Made by a program: the position numbers and the translations under genes
Assembly: GCA_037349315.1 (NCBI GenBank)
Contig: JBAIAC010000004.1
Location: 26,415,001-26,479,000 of the forward strand
DNA from: Chelydra serpentina
Taxonomy: Eukaryota; Chordata; Testudines; Chelydridae
Length of the DNA stretch: 64,000 bases
Reading direction: 5' to 3'
The notes under the pieces: generated by a model
Databases searched by the model: none
What the model was told of the DNA's origin: nothing
What the model saw: the letters and a program-made list of their open reading frames with translations, nothing else
Part shown: in pieces, positions 10,311 through 19,530 of the stretch
How positions within the stretch are numbered: position 1 is the stretch's first letter
How the letters are laid out: every line of letters begins with the position of its first letter

Positions 10311-11880
10311 GGAAGAAGGAACTTGCTACCTGGTATCCTGCCTCCCAGTCTAATTAGGCTGCTTTGTACATGACAGGTCTGTTCTTGATGTAAAGCTTGT
10401 CCTAATTCCGAATGAGATCAAAGGTTGATTAGAATGGCCTGGATGGAAGCGCACTACTAATTTTGGTCAGCTGCTTTTGATGCTCTAATAGTGAGACTCC
10501 TAATATTGTGCTGCACCATATGGCATGTGATCTGGGTTTCTTGCTGCTTTATGTATTTACTCTGACACCCCACAGGTTTTAATACTTACGTTTGGATCTT
10601 CATCCCCCCATCTCTGCTTTCTCGGGGTAGTGCACTTTAAAATCCAAAACAACCGCTGTGAAGCAAAATGAAAGAAAGCAAAGAAGTCAGGTGACAACAT
10701 TTGAGACACAGTAGCATCCTGGGTAGGGTCATTGCTCTGAAAGATTGCATTTTATATTCCCACTTCCCGTAAGCATTCTTCTAGTCTCCAGGAATCATAG
10801 CAATAAGAGTGGATACTGTCTACACTACAAACAACAGGTCTGATGTCCTAGTTCTTCGCACTGAAGTTATGACTATTTTGTTTCTGCAGAGCAGAAGCAC
10901 GAGGGCACACAAAAGGCCCCTGCTACAGCTTTTTCTAGTGGGATCCTAAATGCTCTATCCAAAGAGGAGAAACTTGTCAGCTACAGAGTTAGCTCTCAAA
11001 GCAACAGTGACAGAGATTAGATTAATTACCATGTGCCCTGCCCGGAGAGTGAATTTGTTAATGATTTATTGAATCTGTCTTTTGCTCAGTGTCCTCAGGG
11101 AAAGCACAGAACTTGGCTGGTCCTGTTCTGCACTGCAGTGTCAGGCAATGTAAAAAATCAGCATTTTGCTCATTACAGCACGTGATTTTTGGCCTCCCTG
11201 AGTTTCAATGTAAGGTGACCTTTGGCTCAACATGGAAATATCCATGACAGTGTCCTATGTCCTGCCCTGCGATTCAGGTTCGTCATCCACATAACCCTGC
11301 TTCTGGCTGCACTCCAGTACATGGGGATCCCGCGTGCCCTTTACCATGTGTGATTATCTGTCAGTGTGAGACAAAGTGGGGATGTGAGATTTTCCCTTGC
11401 TGGAGAATTATCTTCTGTGTCTGACATTAGGGCATTCCTATTACATGTGTACATTAAAGGAACTGTGTAAAACTGAAGTTGCTCTAAAAGAAGTTGATCT
11501 ACAGTATTCTGAGAGTGTATTCTAATGAATGACCCACTGAGTTTTAATCCCCACTCTATGGTCATTTTAAAGTGCTTGGTTCTCACAACACATTTTTTTG
11601 GTGGCCTCAGAGTGCAGGTGGCTGCTCTGACAATTTTTTCCTAAAATATTTAATTCACTTTAGGAAGAACAAATAAATATGCACATACACATGTCCAAAT
11701 CATTGTAATTTATTTATGTAGAGGTTGTTTTTTGGTTTTTTTGCAGACTCAATAATAAAAATGTACTGTTGTTTCTATTCTTTACTGGACCTAAACAGAA
11801 TAGAAACAAATAAGGTGCTTTGCATGTTTTTGTCTTTTGTGGTGGTTTCTTTTGCTTTTTTGGGTGCCTTTTTTTTTTAG
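10311..11880. other. Mostly unique non-coding sequence
   Basis: No recognised gene. Open frames here are short and not protein-like. Long T and A runs near 11720-11880 lead into the palindrome at 11885. Confidence 0.4.
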
Positions 11881-11884
11881 CCTT

Positions 11885-12013
11885 GCTAGCTAGTAAGTCT
11901 ACTTCTGTGAAAAGTGATATTTGTATGTTTAATATCACTTTTCACAGCAGCAGACTTGCTAGCTATCTGGGAGGCAGCGAAAGGTGATATTAACAAATAT
12001 CACTTTTCACAAC
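11885..12013. repeat. Long palindrome with a third repeated arm
   Basis: Left arm 11885-11921 (GCTAGCTAGTAAGTCTACTT then CTGTGAAAAGTGATATT) faces the complementary arm 11931-11963 across a 9-base loop, with one or two small mismatches. The inner part recurs at 11981-12011 as a second small hairpin (GGTGATATT ... AATATCACTTTTCAC). It probably marks the end of a DNA transposon, but no partner end was found. Confidence 0.75.
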
Positions 12014-12019
12014 AGCCTT

Positions 12020-12720
12020 ACTCAGCCCTGGCAAGCTGGATGGGGAGGCGGGTAGAGGCAGCGGGGGTCAGGGGCAATTGGGAATGGATAGTGGGGCTGA
12101 GGGAGGCAGTTGGTGCCTGGGGGAATGGATGCAGGGCTGGGGGAGGCAGCAGGGCCCAGGGGCAATGGAGGTGGGGTGGTGAGCCCAGGGCCAGAGCCCA
12201 AAGCCCAGCACCTGTTGCCCATCACCATGTGGCCAGAGGACAGAGCACACGGCTGAAACCCAGCATTGGAGGAGGCAGCGGAGGCCAGGCATGATGGGGG
12301 GTGACCCTGGAGCCAGCACCCGCTGCTGGGGCACAGCTAGGGCTGGATTCCATGGCCCTGTAGCCAGAGCCCGAAACAGCTGTGGGATGGAGCCTGCCGC
12401 CACATGGCCAGGCCAGAGCCTGGGGTCATAGGAGGCAGCAGGGCCCCGAGGTGATGGGAGGGAGCCAGGGCCCAAGTCCAAGCTCCATAGCCGGAGAACA
12501 GAGCCCACTGCCCACTGCAGAAGCCTGAGCTCCACCACCCCCAGGAAGGTGGGGAACTCACATCGTTTGCCTGCTCTTCCAGTGTTTGTGGCTCCAGAGG
12601 ATGGTGGGGGGAGGGGTGCTGCTTTGTCACCCCACCCCATCACCACCCGGGAGGCTGTGGCTGCATGAAAACCCCCTGGTGGTTGCATGTGGCCATGGTG
12701 GCCACATTTGAGAAACACTG
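12020..12720 (-). repeat. GC-rich interspersed repeat
   Basis: A purine-rich, GC-rich block with loose internal repetition of GGGCCAGAGCC-like and GGAGGCAGCAGG-like units. Its right edge, GGCCACATTTGAGAAACACTG, looks like a hAT terminus when read in reverse (CAGTGTTTCTCAAA). The opposite end is not identified. Long minus-strand frames here are by-products of composition. Confidence 0.45.
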
Positions 12721-12786
12721 TCTTAGATCCAGATCCTTAGCTGCTTTCAATATGTGCAGCTCCAATGACTTCAGGCTTCTCTGTCC

Positions 12787-12944
12787 TACGGACTAAATCA
12801 GCGCTGCTGCAATAGATGCAGTGGGCATCAATTTAGCGGTCTAGTGAAAACGTGATAAGTCAATGGCCGAGCGCTTTCCTGTTGACTTCAGTACTCCACT
12901 TCAACGAGAGGTGGAAGCTATGTTGACGGGAGAATGTCTCCTGC
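12787..12944. mobile_element. Harbinger-like MITE, left part
   Basis: Contains ATAAGTCAATGGCCGAGCGC and a CGAGAGGTGGAAGCTATGTT block typical of Harbinger-related MITEs. It breaks off at about 12944, where a Penelope-like element begins, and its terminal part reappears at 13890. Confidence 0.55.
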
Positions 12945-12973
12945 CAACCTGAAGCAAATACCAGCAACCACAC

Positions 12974-13348
12974 AACAAAAACACTAACCCGGGAACCTAT
13001 CCTTGCAACAAAGCCCGATGCCAACTCTGTCCACATATCTATTCAAGTGACACCATCATAGGACCTAATCACATCAGCCACACCATCAGGGGCTCGTTCA
13101 CCTGCACATCTACCAATGTGATATATGCCATCATGTGCCAGCAATGCCCCTCTGCCATGTACATTGGCCAAACCGGACAGTCTCTACGCAAAAGAATAAA
13201 TGGACACAAATCTGACATCAGGAATCATAACATTCAAAAACCAGTAGGAGAGCACTTCGATATCTCTGGTCACTCAATAACAGACTTAAAGGTGGCAATT
13301 CTGCAGCAGAGAAGCTTCAAAAAACAGACTCCATCGAGAAACTGCTGA
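12974..13348 (+). pseudogene. Penelope GIY-YIG endonuclease fragment
   Basis: The C-terminal part of a Penelope polyprotein: a linker with a CQLC pair, the hydrophobic VIYAIMCQQC strand and the YIGQTGQSLRKRINGHKSDI block of the GIY-YIG nuclease, which would nick target DNA for insertion. The reverse transcriptase is absent. After about 13330 the frame shifts by one; the continuation (ETAELELICKLDTINLGLN) is in another frame before the hAT insertion. Confidence 0.85.
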
Positions 13349-13415
13349 ACTGGAATTAATTTGCAAACTAGATACCATTAACTTGGGCTTGAATAGAGAA
13401 TGGGAGTGGTTGGTT

Positions 13416-13538
13416 TAGGGTGCTCAGACACCAAGTCTGAAAAATCGGGACGGGGGTTGCGGGTAATAGGAGCCTATATAAGAAAAAGACCACAAAATCG
13501 GGACTGTCCCTATAAAATCGGGACATCTGGTCACCCTA
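13416..13538. mobile_element. hAT MITE (TAGGGTG family), copy 1
   Basis: A 123-bp element bounded by TAGGGTG... and ...CATCTGGTCACCCTA, the two ends being inverse copies apart from changes at the left. GGTTGGTT is repeated exactly at 13408-13415 and 13539-13546, an 8-bp target duplication as made by hAT transposases. It interrupts the Penelope element. Confidence 0.9.
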
Positions 13539-13889
13539 GGTTGGTTCATTACACAAATTGAATCTATTTCCCCATGTTATGTATCCTCATACCTTCTTGT
13601 CAACTGTCTGAAATGGGCCATCTTTATTATCACTACAAAAGTTTTTTTTCTCCTGTTGATAATAGCTCATCTTAATTAATTAGCCTCTTAGAGTTGGTAT
13701 GGCAACTTCCACCTTTTCATGTTCTGTGTGTATATATATCTTCATACTGTATATTCCATTCTATGCATCTGATGAAGTGAGCTGTAGCCCATGAAAGCTT
13801 ATGCTCAAATAAATGTGTTAGTCTCTAAGGTACCACAAGTACTCCTGTTCTTTTTGCGGATACAGACTAACACGGCTGCTACTCTAAAA

Positions 13890-13948
13890 CTTAACTAGTG
13901 TAACTTAAATCAACGTACAGGGTTAGAGTAGACAAGGCCTTCAGTACA
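13890..13948. mobile_element. Harbinger-like MITE, right part
   Basis: AACTAGTGTAACTTAAATCA and AGTAGACAAGGCC are the expected terminal sequence of the MITE whose left part ends at 12944. Confidence 0.55.
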
Positions 13949-14483
13949 GCTGTGTTGATTTACACCAATTGAAGATTTTACCCCTTGTTTAGTAGCTGCA
14001 CAGATTGCTGTTTGTGCAGGCTGACATTTTGTATTAGCAAGCAAAGACGGGAAAAGCTGGAACTCAGGCCTGGTCTACAGTAGGAGTTTATGTCGAATTT
14101 AGCAGCGTTGACTCGAATTAACCATGCACCCATCCACACAACAAAGCTATTTATTTCGACATAAAGGGCTCTTTAAATCGATTTCTGTACTCCTCCCCGA
14201 CGAGGGGAGTAGCGCTAAATTCGACATGGCCGTGTCGAATTAGGGTTACTGTGGACGGAATTTGAAGCTAATAGCTCCTGGACCTATCCCACAGTGCACC
14301 ACTCTGTGGACACTCTGGACAGCAGTCCGAGCTCGGATGCTCTGACCAGTCACACAGGAAAAGACCCGGGAAAATTTCAATTCCTTTTCCTGTCTGGCCA
14401 GTTTGAATCCCATTTCCTGTTTGGACATCGTGGCTAGCTCAGCAGCACTGGCAATGATGCAGAGCTCTCCAGCAGAGGTTACC

Positions 14484-16584
14484 ATGCAATCCCAGAATAG
14501 AAAGAGGGCTTCCTCGGAGGTTTTCGCGGACGGGGAAGATGAGGAAGGAGATGAGGAGGACGAGGCAGTCGACAGCGCTTTCAACGCTGATTTCCCCGAC
14601 AGCCAGGATCTCTTCATCACCCTGACGGAGATCCCCTACCAACCCTCCCAAGGCGGTAACCCGGATCGTGAATCAGGGGAAGGATCCGTAGGTGAGCCTT
14701 TTAAACATTTATTTTGAATACAATAGGCATGCTATGTTAGCAATGGGTTTTTAATGATTAGTTTGCCATAGGCGCTTTAGTTTTTAGTCGTTGCCAGTGC
14801 AGCTACTGGAAAAGTCTGCTAACATGTCTGGGGATAGAGCAGAAATCCTCCTGGGACATCTCCATGAAGCTCTCCTGGAGGTACAGTGAAAGCCTTTGCA
14901 TAAGGTTTCTGGGGAGAGCGGCCTTATTGCGTCCTCCATGGTAGGATACTTTTCCGCGCCAGACTAGTAGCAGGTACTCCGGTCTCATTGCCTGGCAAAG
15001 CATGGCGGCATACGGCCCAGGTGTTTGCTGGCATTCACGCAGCATACGGTCTTTCTCTGTCTCTGTAATCCTCATCAGAGTGATATCAGTCATGGTGACC
15101 TGGTTTGAATTAGGTGACTTTTAGTATGGGGACTGGTTGCCTGTTTCTTTAAAGAAGAAGAAATGGCGGTTCTCAGCCACGTGATGGGGGTGAGGAGGGG
15201 GAACGTTTCTGCTTGGCGGTTTCCCGGCAGCTTGCAGGGATCTTTCCCGAGACCAGCCACGCGGTGGAGGCGGGGAGGCGGACCGTTCATGCTGAGCAGT
15301 TCCCCGGCAGCTTGCAGGGATCTTTCCCGAGACCAGCCACACGGTGGGGGTGGGGAGGCGGATCGTTCATGCTGAGCGGTTCACCAGCAGAATGCAGGGA
15401 CCATTCCCGGGGACAGCCACACGGTGGGGGCGGGGAGGCGGACCATTCATGCTGAGCGGTTCACTGGCAGAATGCAGGGACCGTTCCCAGGGACAGCCAC
15501 GCGGTGGGGGCGGGGAGGTGGACCGTTCACGCTGAGCGGTTCGCCGGCAGAATGCAGGGACCGTTCCCAGGGACAGCCACGCGGTGGGGGCGGGGAGGTG
15601 GACCATTCATGCTGAGCGGTTCACTGGCAGAATGCAGGGACCGTTCCCAGGGACAGCCACGCGGTGGGGGCGGGGAGGTGGACCGTTCACGCTGAGCGGT
15701 TCGCCGGCAGAATGCAGGGACCGTTCCCAGGGACAGCCACGCCGAGGGGGGAACAGGGGGAGAGTTCATGCTGGCCGTATCGCCGGCAGCAGGAAGTGGC
15801 CAATGCTAGGAGATGTGCTTGGAACGTGAAAGGACGGCGCTGCTGTAAATTAAGCTTTCAGCAGCCAAAAGTCTACAGCTTACCATGGCCGCCTGCTAGC
15901 CAAATTCCGTTGTCCGGCCCCGCTTGTGTGATCTGTACACCAAGACCCCAGGCACTCAATATAAAGATAGAAAATTCGACCTTGTAGTGAGTGCACATGT
16001 GATAGGTAGTGTGCATGGTCTTGTTCACAGGGAAAGACTATATTCATTGTTCGCGAAAATGTATCTTGGTTAGGAATTCACTTCCTTTTTTCCATCCCAC
16101 AGCTGCGAGTGTCTCCCGGCCTACCACGGCATCTCCCTCCCAGAGGCTGGCTCAGATCAGGCGGCGAAAAAAGAGAACACGGGACGAGATGTTCTCCGAA
16201 CTTATACTCTCTTCCCAAACTGAGTCGGCACAGCTGACTCAGTGGAGAGAGAACATGTCGCGAGCATCCAGAGAACGGGAGGAGAGGACGGAAGCAAGGG
16301 AGGACAGGTGGCGGCAGGAAGACCAGCAGGCGACTCAGACACTGCTTGGGCTAATGCGGGAGCAAACGGACATGCTCCGGCGCCTTGTAGATGTTCTGCA
16401 GGACCGGAGGCAGGAGGACAGAGTGCCACTGCATTCTGTCTCTAACCGCCCTCCCCCGCCACAAAGTCCCATTTCCCCCTCACCCAAAGTCCCAAGAAGG
16501 AGGGGAGGCAGGGGCCGTGAAAACATTCACTCCACCCCTGCAGACTGCTCAAGTAGCAGAAGGCTCTCATTCCCCAAGATTTGA
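14484..16584 (+). CDS. H2 Myb-like transposon protein lacking its Myb domain
   Basis: Two-exon gene matching the H1/H3 Myb-like genes at both ends. Exon 1 is 14484-14691 (GT donor at 14692); exon 2 starts after the CCCACAG at 16102 and ends with the stop at 16582-16584. The frame is uninterrupted across the junction. The ATG at 14484 (MQSQNRKRA) aligns with MESQNQRRA of H1; an upstream in-frame ATG at 14454 is possible. The whole trihelix domain, about 100 residues between QNRKRA and the acidic stretch before FPDSQDLFITL, has been removed in frame. What remains is the acidic linker, then a basic RRRKKRTRDEMF segment and a charged helical C-terminus. It cannot bind DNA as its relatives do but could still make the C-terminal contact. 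No stop or frameshift is visible. Confidence 0.72.
14752..14757 (-). promoter_or_regulatory. Candidate ATTAAA poly(A) signal of antisense frame
   Basis: ATTAAA on the minus strand, 46 bases past the stop at 14803. The wider TAATCATTAAA string is identical in H1 and H3. Confidence 0.5.
14803..15093 (-). CDS. Conserved intronic antisense ORF of Harbinger, H2 copy
   Basis: A complete 96-residue frame on the minus strand, inside the intron of the Myb-like gene. Compared with the H3 copy, 64 of 96 residues are identical, and many of the changes are conservative (D/E, V/L, I/L, K/R). Constant blocks are ITxTxKxRML, ECQQxPGPYAAML, the W-G-V-YHG cluster, K-LPRNL and the ending EDF-SI-HV-R-FQ. The ATG is preceded by AACCAGGTCACC, equivalent to AACAGGTGACC in H1, so an upstream exon ending at this AG is possible. 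I do not recognise the protein with certainty; the G-x-V-x8-K-x-LP-x-L-x6-Y pattern with several predicted helices faintly recalls the BEN DNA-binding domain. That resemblance is inference. Confidence 0.75.
   Translation of the reverse strand: MTDITLMRITETEKDRMLRECQQTPGPYAAMLCQAMRPEYLLLVWRGKVSYHGGRNKAALPRNLMQRLSLYLQESFMEMSQEDFCSIPRHVSRLFQ
15170..15755. repeat. 80-bp minisatellite in H2 intron
   Basis: About seven units of 80 bp, each with GACAGCCAC-CGGTGGGGGCGGGGAGG-GGACC-TTCA-GCTGAGCGGTTC-CCGGCAGAATGCAGGGACC as the core pattern. The first two units are more divergent (CTTGCAGGGATCTTTCCCGA). Units from about 15420 alternate between an ATTCAT...ACTGG and a GTTCAC...GCCGG type, giving a 160-bp higher-order repeat that suggests recent pairwise duplication. 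The unit is not a multiple of three, so the frames seen through it are not coding. Confidence 0.93.
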
Positions 16585-17340
16585 TGCGTCCTTTCCTTCC
16601 CTTCAACCGCACCCCACCCTAGCCCCCATCCCAGTTTCATCCCATAACTGTGTAGTCTTTAATAAAAAATACGTTTCTGTTAAGTACTGTTTCCTTCATT
16701 TTCTTTTAAAGGACGGTGTGTTTGAAGGGGGGGACGGGGGTTGGTAATTGGAGAGGATAGGCATCTTTACCAGGGTACAGACACGGGGGCAGGTTCACCA
16801 GAAAGTTATACACACATTGCAGTCCTTAGGTAGCCTGGTCAGTCTGGGAGGTAGTTTTCATGTTCTGTGTGGGGGGGGCTATGTGACTTTGTGGTGGTTG
16901 CAGATCTTCCGCAGCGGTCCGGAGCCAGGATGACATAGCCACGCAGCAGGGGATCTGTAACCGCCCTCCGCCGCCACAAAGTCACATAGCCCCCCCACAC
17001 AGAGTCCCAAAAAGGAGGGGTGGCAGGCTCCATAGAAACAACCAGTCGACCCCTGCGGACTGCTCTAGGAGCAGGAGCCTGTCAGTCCCCGAGTTTAGAA
17101 GCCACCTTTCCATCACTCCACCCGCACCCCACCATAGCCTGCATCCCAGTTTCAACCCTTTAACGTGAAATCCTTAATAAAAAGAAGGTTTTCATGAACA
17201 ATGTTTCCTTTATTTTCTGCTTAAAGGTGTGTTTGAACGGGGGGAAGGGGTTGGTAATTGGAGAGGATAGGCAACATTAACTGGGTAAAGAAACGGGGGC
17301 GGGGGCAGGTTCAGCTTCTGTTTAAACAACCGTAAGAGTC
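16443..17340. repeat. ~510-bp tandem duplication of the convergent gene ends in H2
   Basis: TAACCGCCCTCC at 16443 recurs at 16958, and TTGGTAATTGGAGAGGATAG at 16741 recurs at 17251. The repeated block holds the end of Myb-like exon 2, its AATAAA signal (about 16662 and 17176) and a copy of the last codons of the convergent transposase (about 16827-16860, compared with 17340-17375). The inner copies are non-functional leftovers. Divergence between units shows the event is not recent. Confidence 0.85.
16866..17005. repeat. Inverted repeat inside the H2 duplication
   Basis: TCTGTGTGGGGGGGGCTATG at 16866 continues to 16899 and is matched in inverse orientation by 16973-17005 (ending CCCCCCCACACAGA). 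About 33 bp pair nearly perfectly around a 73-base loop. Confidence 0.8.
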
Positions 17341-18622
17341 ACTGGTTACCCTGGTCAGTGTGGAAGCTAGCTTTCAAAGCTTCCCGGATGCGCAGCGCGT
17401 CCCGCTGGGCTCTTCTAATCGCCAGGGTGTCTGGCTGCGCATAAGCAGCAGACAGGCGATTTGCCTCAACCTCCCACCCTGCCATAAACATCTCCCCCTT
17501 GTTCTCACAGAGATTGTGGAGCACACAGCAAGCTGCAATAACAATGGGGATATTGGTTTCGCTGAGATCAGAGCGAGCCAATAAGCTTCTCCATCTCCCC
17601 TTCAGACGTCCAAAAGCACACTCCACCACCATTCTGCACTTGCTCAGACAGTAGTTGAAGAGCTCCTTTTCACTGTCCAGGGTGCCTGTGTACGGCTTCA
17701 TGAGCCAGGGCATTAGCAGGTAGGCTGGGTCCCCGAGGATCACTATAGGCATCTCCACATCCCCAACAGTTATTTTCTGGTCCGGGAAGTAAATACCTTC
17801 CTGAAGCCATCTAAACAGACCAGAGTTCCTGAAAACGTGAGTGTCATGAACCTTGCCCGGCCATCTGATGTTGATGTTGGTAAAACATCCCTTATGATCC
17901 ACCAGTGCTTGCAGCACCACTGAAAAGTAGCCCTTTCAGTTAATGTACTGGCTGCCCTGGTGGTATGGTCCCAGGATAGGGATGTGAGTTCCATCTATAG
18001 CCTCACCGCAGTTTGGGAATCCCATCGCAGCGAAGCCATCTATGATCACCTGCACATTTCCCAGGGTCACTACCTTTGAGAGCAGCAGCTCAACGACTGC
18101 GTTGGCTACTTGCATCACAGCAACCCCCACGGTAGATTTGCCCACTCCAAATTGATTCGCGACTGACCGGTAGCTGTCTGGCGTTGCAAGCTTCGACAGG
18201 GCTATGGCCACTCGCTTCTGGACTGTCAGGGCTGCTCGCATCCGGGTGTCCTGGTGCTTCAGGGCAGGGGACAGTAACTCACAAAGTTCCAGGAAAGTGC
18301 CCTTATGCATCCGAAAGTTTCGCAGCCACTGGGATTCATCCCAGACCTGCAGCACTATGCAGTCCCACCAGTCTGTGCTTGTTTCCCGGGCCCAGAATCG
18401 CTGTTCCACTGCATCAACATGACCCAGTGCCACCATGATGTCCAGGGTGTGGGGTCCCGTGCTTTGTGAGAGGTCTGTGCCCCTCTCATCGTCACTGTCC
18501 TCACCGCGCTGCCATAGCCTCCTCGCCCGATTTCTCAGCATCTGCCTCTGAAAAAGGTGGACGATAAGGCGCGAGGTGTTGACAATGGCCATAACTGCAG
18601 CGATGATTGCAGCGGGCTCCAT
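17339..18622 (-). pseudogene. H2 Harbinger transposase, one internal TGA
   Basis: Harbinger DDE transposase starting at the ATG at 18622 (MEPAAIIAAVMAIVN) and ending at 17339, 428 codons including the stop. The frame is kept throughout apart from one TGA at 17936-17938, where H1 and H3 have arginine (QYIN-stop-KGYF against EYINRKGYF). CGA to TGA is the usual outcome of CpG methylation decay. The catalytic set remains: D in EAIDGTHIP, D in LGDPAYLLM, E in RMVVECAFGRLK. The acidic N-terminal linker (GEDSDDERGTDLS) corresponds to that in H1. Its 3' end converges on the Myb-like gene through the duplicated block. Confidence 0.92.
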
Positions 18623-19101
18623 GCTCGCGGTGCTGTGTCGTCCGCGCTGTCAATCACTAGAAAAGGGTGCGAAATGACTGCCTGCCGCCGCTCTCACGGA
18701 GGGAGGGGGGAGTGAGGGTTAAATGACGACAGTTACCCAAAACCCCCCACAACACATTTTTTGCCCCAGCAGACATTGGGGGCTTGACCCAGAATTCCAA
18801 TGGCCAGCGGGGACTGCGGGAATTGTGGGATAGCTACCCACAGTGCACCGCTTGCAATGTCAACGCTTGCCCCGTTACTGTGGACTCACAAAATCGAATT
18901 ACTGTCCTTAGTGTTGATACACACGTTCGAATTTGTAATATCGGTTTCACAAATTCGGTTTAAGTAAAATCGAACTACTCTCGTAGTGTAGACATACCCT
19001 CATACAATCATTTCAGTTTAAATGGTGTATTCTACTTCTTCAAAGTGTTTTGTATTAGAATAATCAAAGAGAATTGTCATTATTAGCATCTCTGTCCAGA
19101 G

Positions 19102-19226
19102 TAGGGTGACCAGACAGCAAGTGTGAAAAATCAGGACAGAGGGTGGGGGTCAATAGGAGCCTATATAAAAAAAAAGACCCAAAAATCGGGACTATCCCCA
19201 TAAAATCGGGACATCTGGTCACCCTA
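19102..19226. mobile_element. hAT MITE (TAGGGTG family), copy 2
   Basis: Starts TAGGGTGACCAGACAGC and ends CATCTGGTCACCCTA. GTCCAGAG is repeated exactly at 19094-19101 and 19227-19234. Confidence 0.93.
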
Positions 19227-19411
19227 GTCCAGAGGGGCTCTTTCAGGATCCCAAGGAGGAGATGAGGCTGCTACTTCCTATTATTCATTTTCGGGGGGGG
19301 GGTTGAGACACAGCAGAGAAGTAGTGGGTCAAATAATCTTGATATCAAGTTTGTATATTACATAGTTAAAGATATTGGACTCAACATAGGAACTGCTGTG
19401 TAAAGTTCTGT

Positions 19412-19480
19412 GGCTTGCGTTATGTTGGTCAGTTTTGATGACTATAAGGGACACTTCTGACATTAAAAATCTATGAATCG
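19412..19480 (+). mobile_element. CR1-type LINE 3' end, degraded
   Basis: TGCGTTATGTTGGTCAG followed by GACACTTCTGACATTAAAAA and TCTATGAATCG resembles the CR1 3' terminus at 3150-3262, with many changes. Confidence 0.45.
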
Positions 19481-19530
19481 AAGAAAAGGGACTTACTAGA
19501 TTTCTAGGACCACCAGAATTCTATCCATTA

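Larger units (their letters stand above)
12945..13889 (+). mobile_element. Penelope-like element
   Basis: Retroelement of the Penelope group, 5'-truncated. It carries the C-terminal linker and GIY-YIG endonuclease region (12974-13407) and then the characteristic tail with GATGAAGTGAGCTGTAGCCC and ACTAACACGGCTGCTACTCT. It sits within a MITE (12787-12944 and 13890-13948) and is itself interrupted by a hAT MITE at 13416-13538. The order of insertion is thus MITE, then Penelope, then hAT. Confidence 0.88.
14067..18999 (+). mobile_element. Harbinger transposon H2
   Basis: Second complete Harbinger element, more diverged. Left end GGCCTGGTCTACA and reverse-complemented right end GGGTATGTCTACACTACGAG form the terminal inverted repeat; TCA is present at 14064-14066 and 19000-19002, close to the usual TWA target. 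Gene order is the same as in H1: Myb-like gene on plus, antisense frame in its intron, convergent transposase on minus. Peculiarities: an 80-bp minisatellite in the intron, a ~510-bp duplication of the convergent gene ends, loss of the Myb domain, and a single stop in the transposase. Subterminal CTATCCCACAGTGCA occurs at about 14284-14298 and inverted at 18824-18847. Confidence 0.92.

Noticed and set aside
12068..12718. 216-codon minus-strand frame
   Set aside because: Lies in a GC-rich dispersed repeat with no recognisable domain; composition explains it.
15163..15829. Overlapping frames of 60-107 codons through the H2 minisatellite
   Set aside because: The 80-bp unit is not a multiple of three and gives open frames in rotation; no domain and no conservation in H1 or H3.
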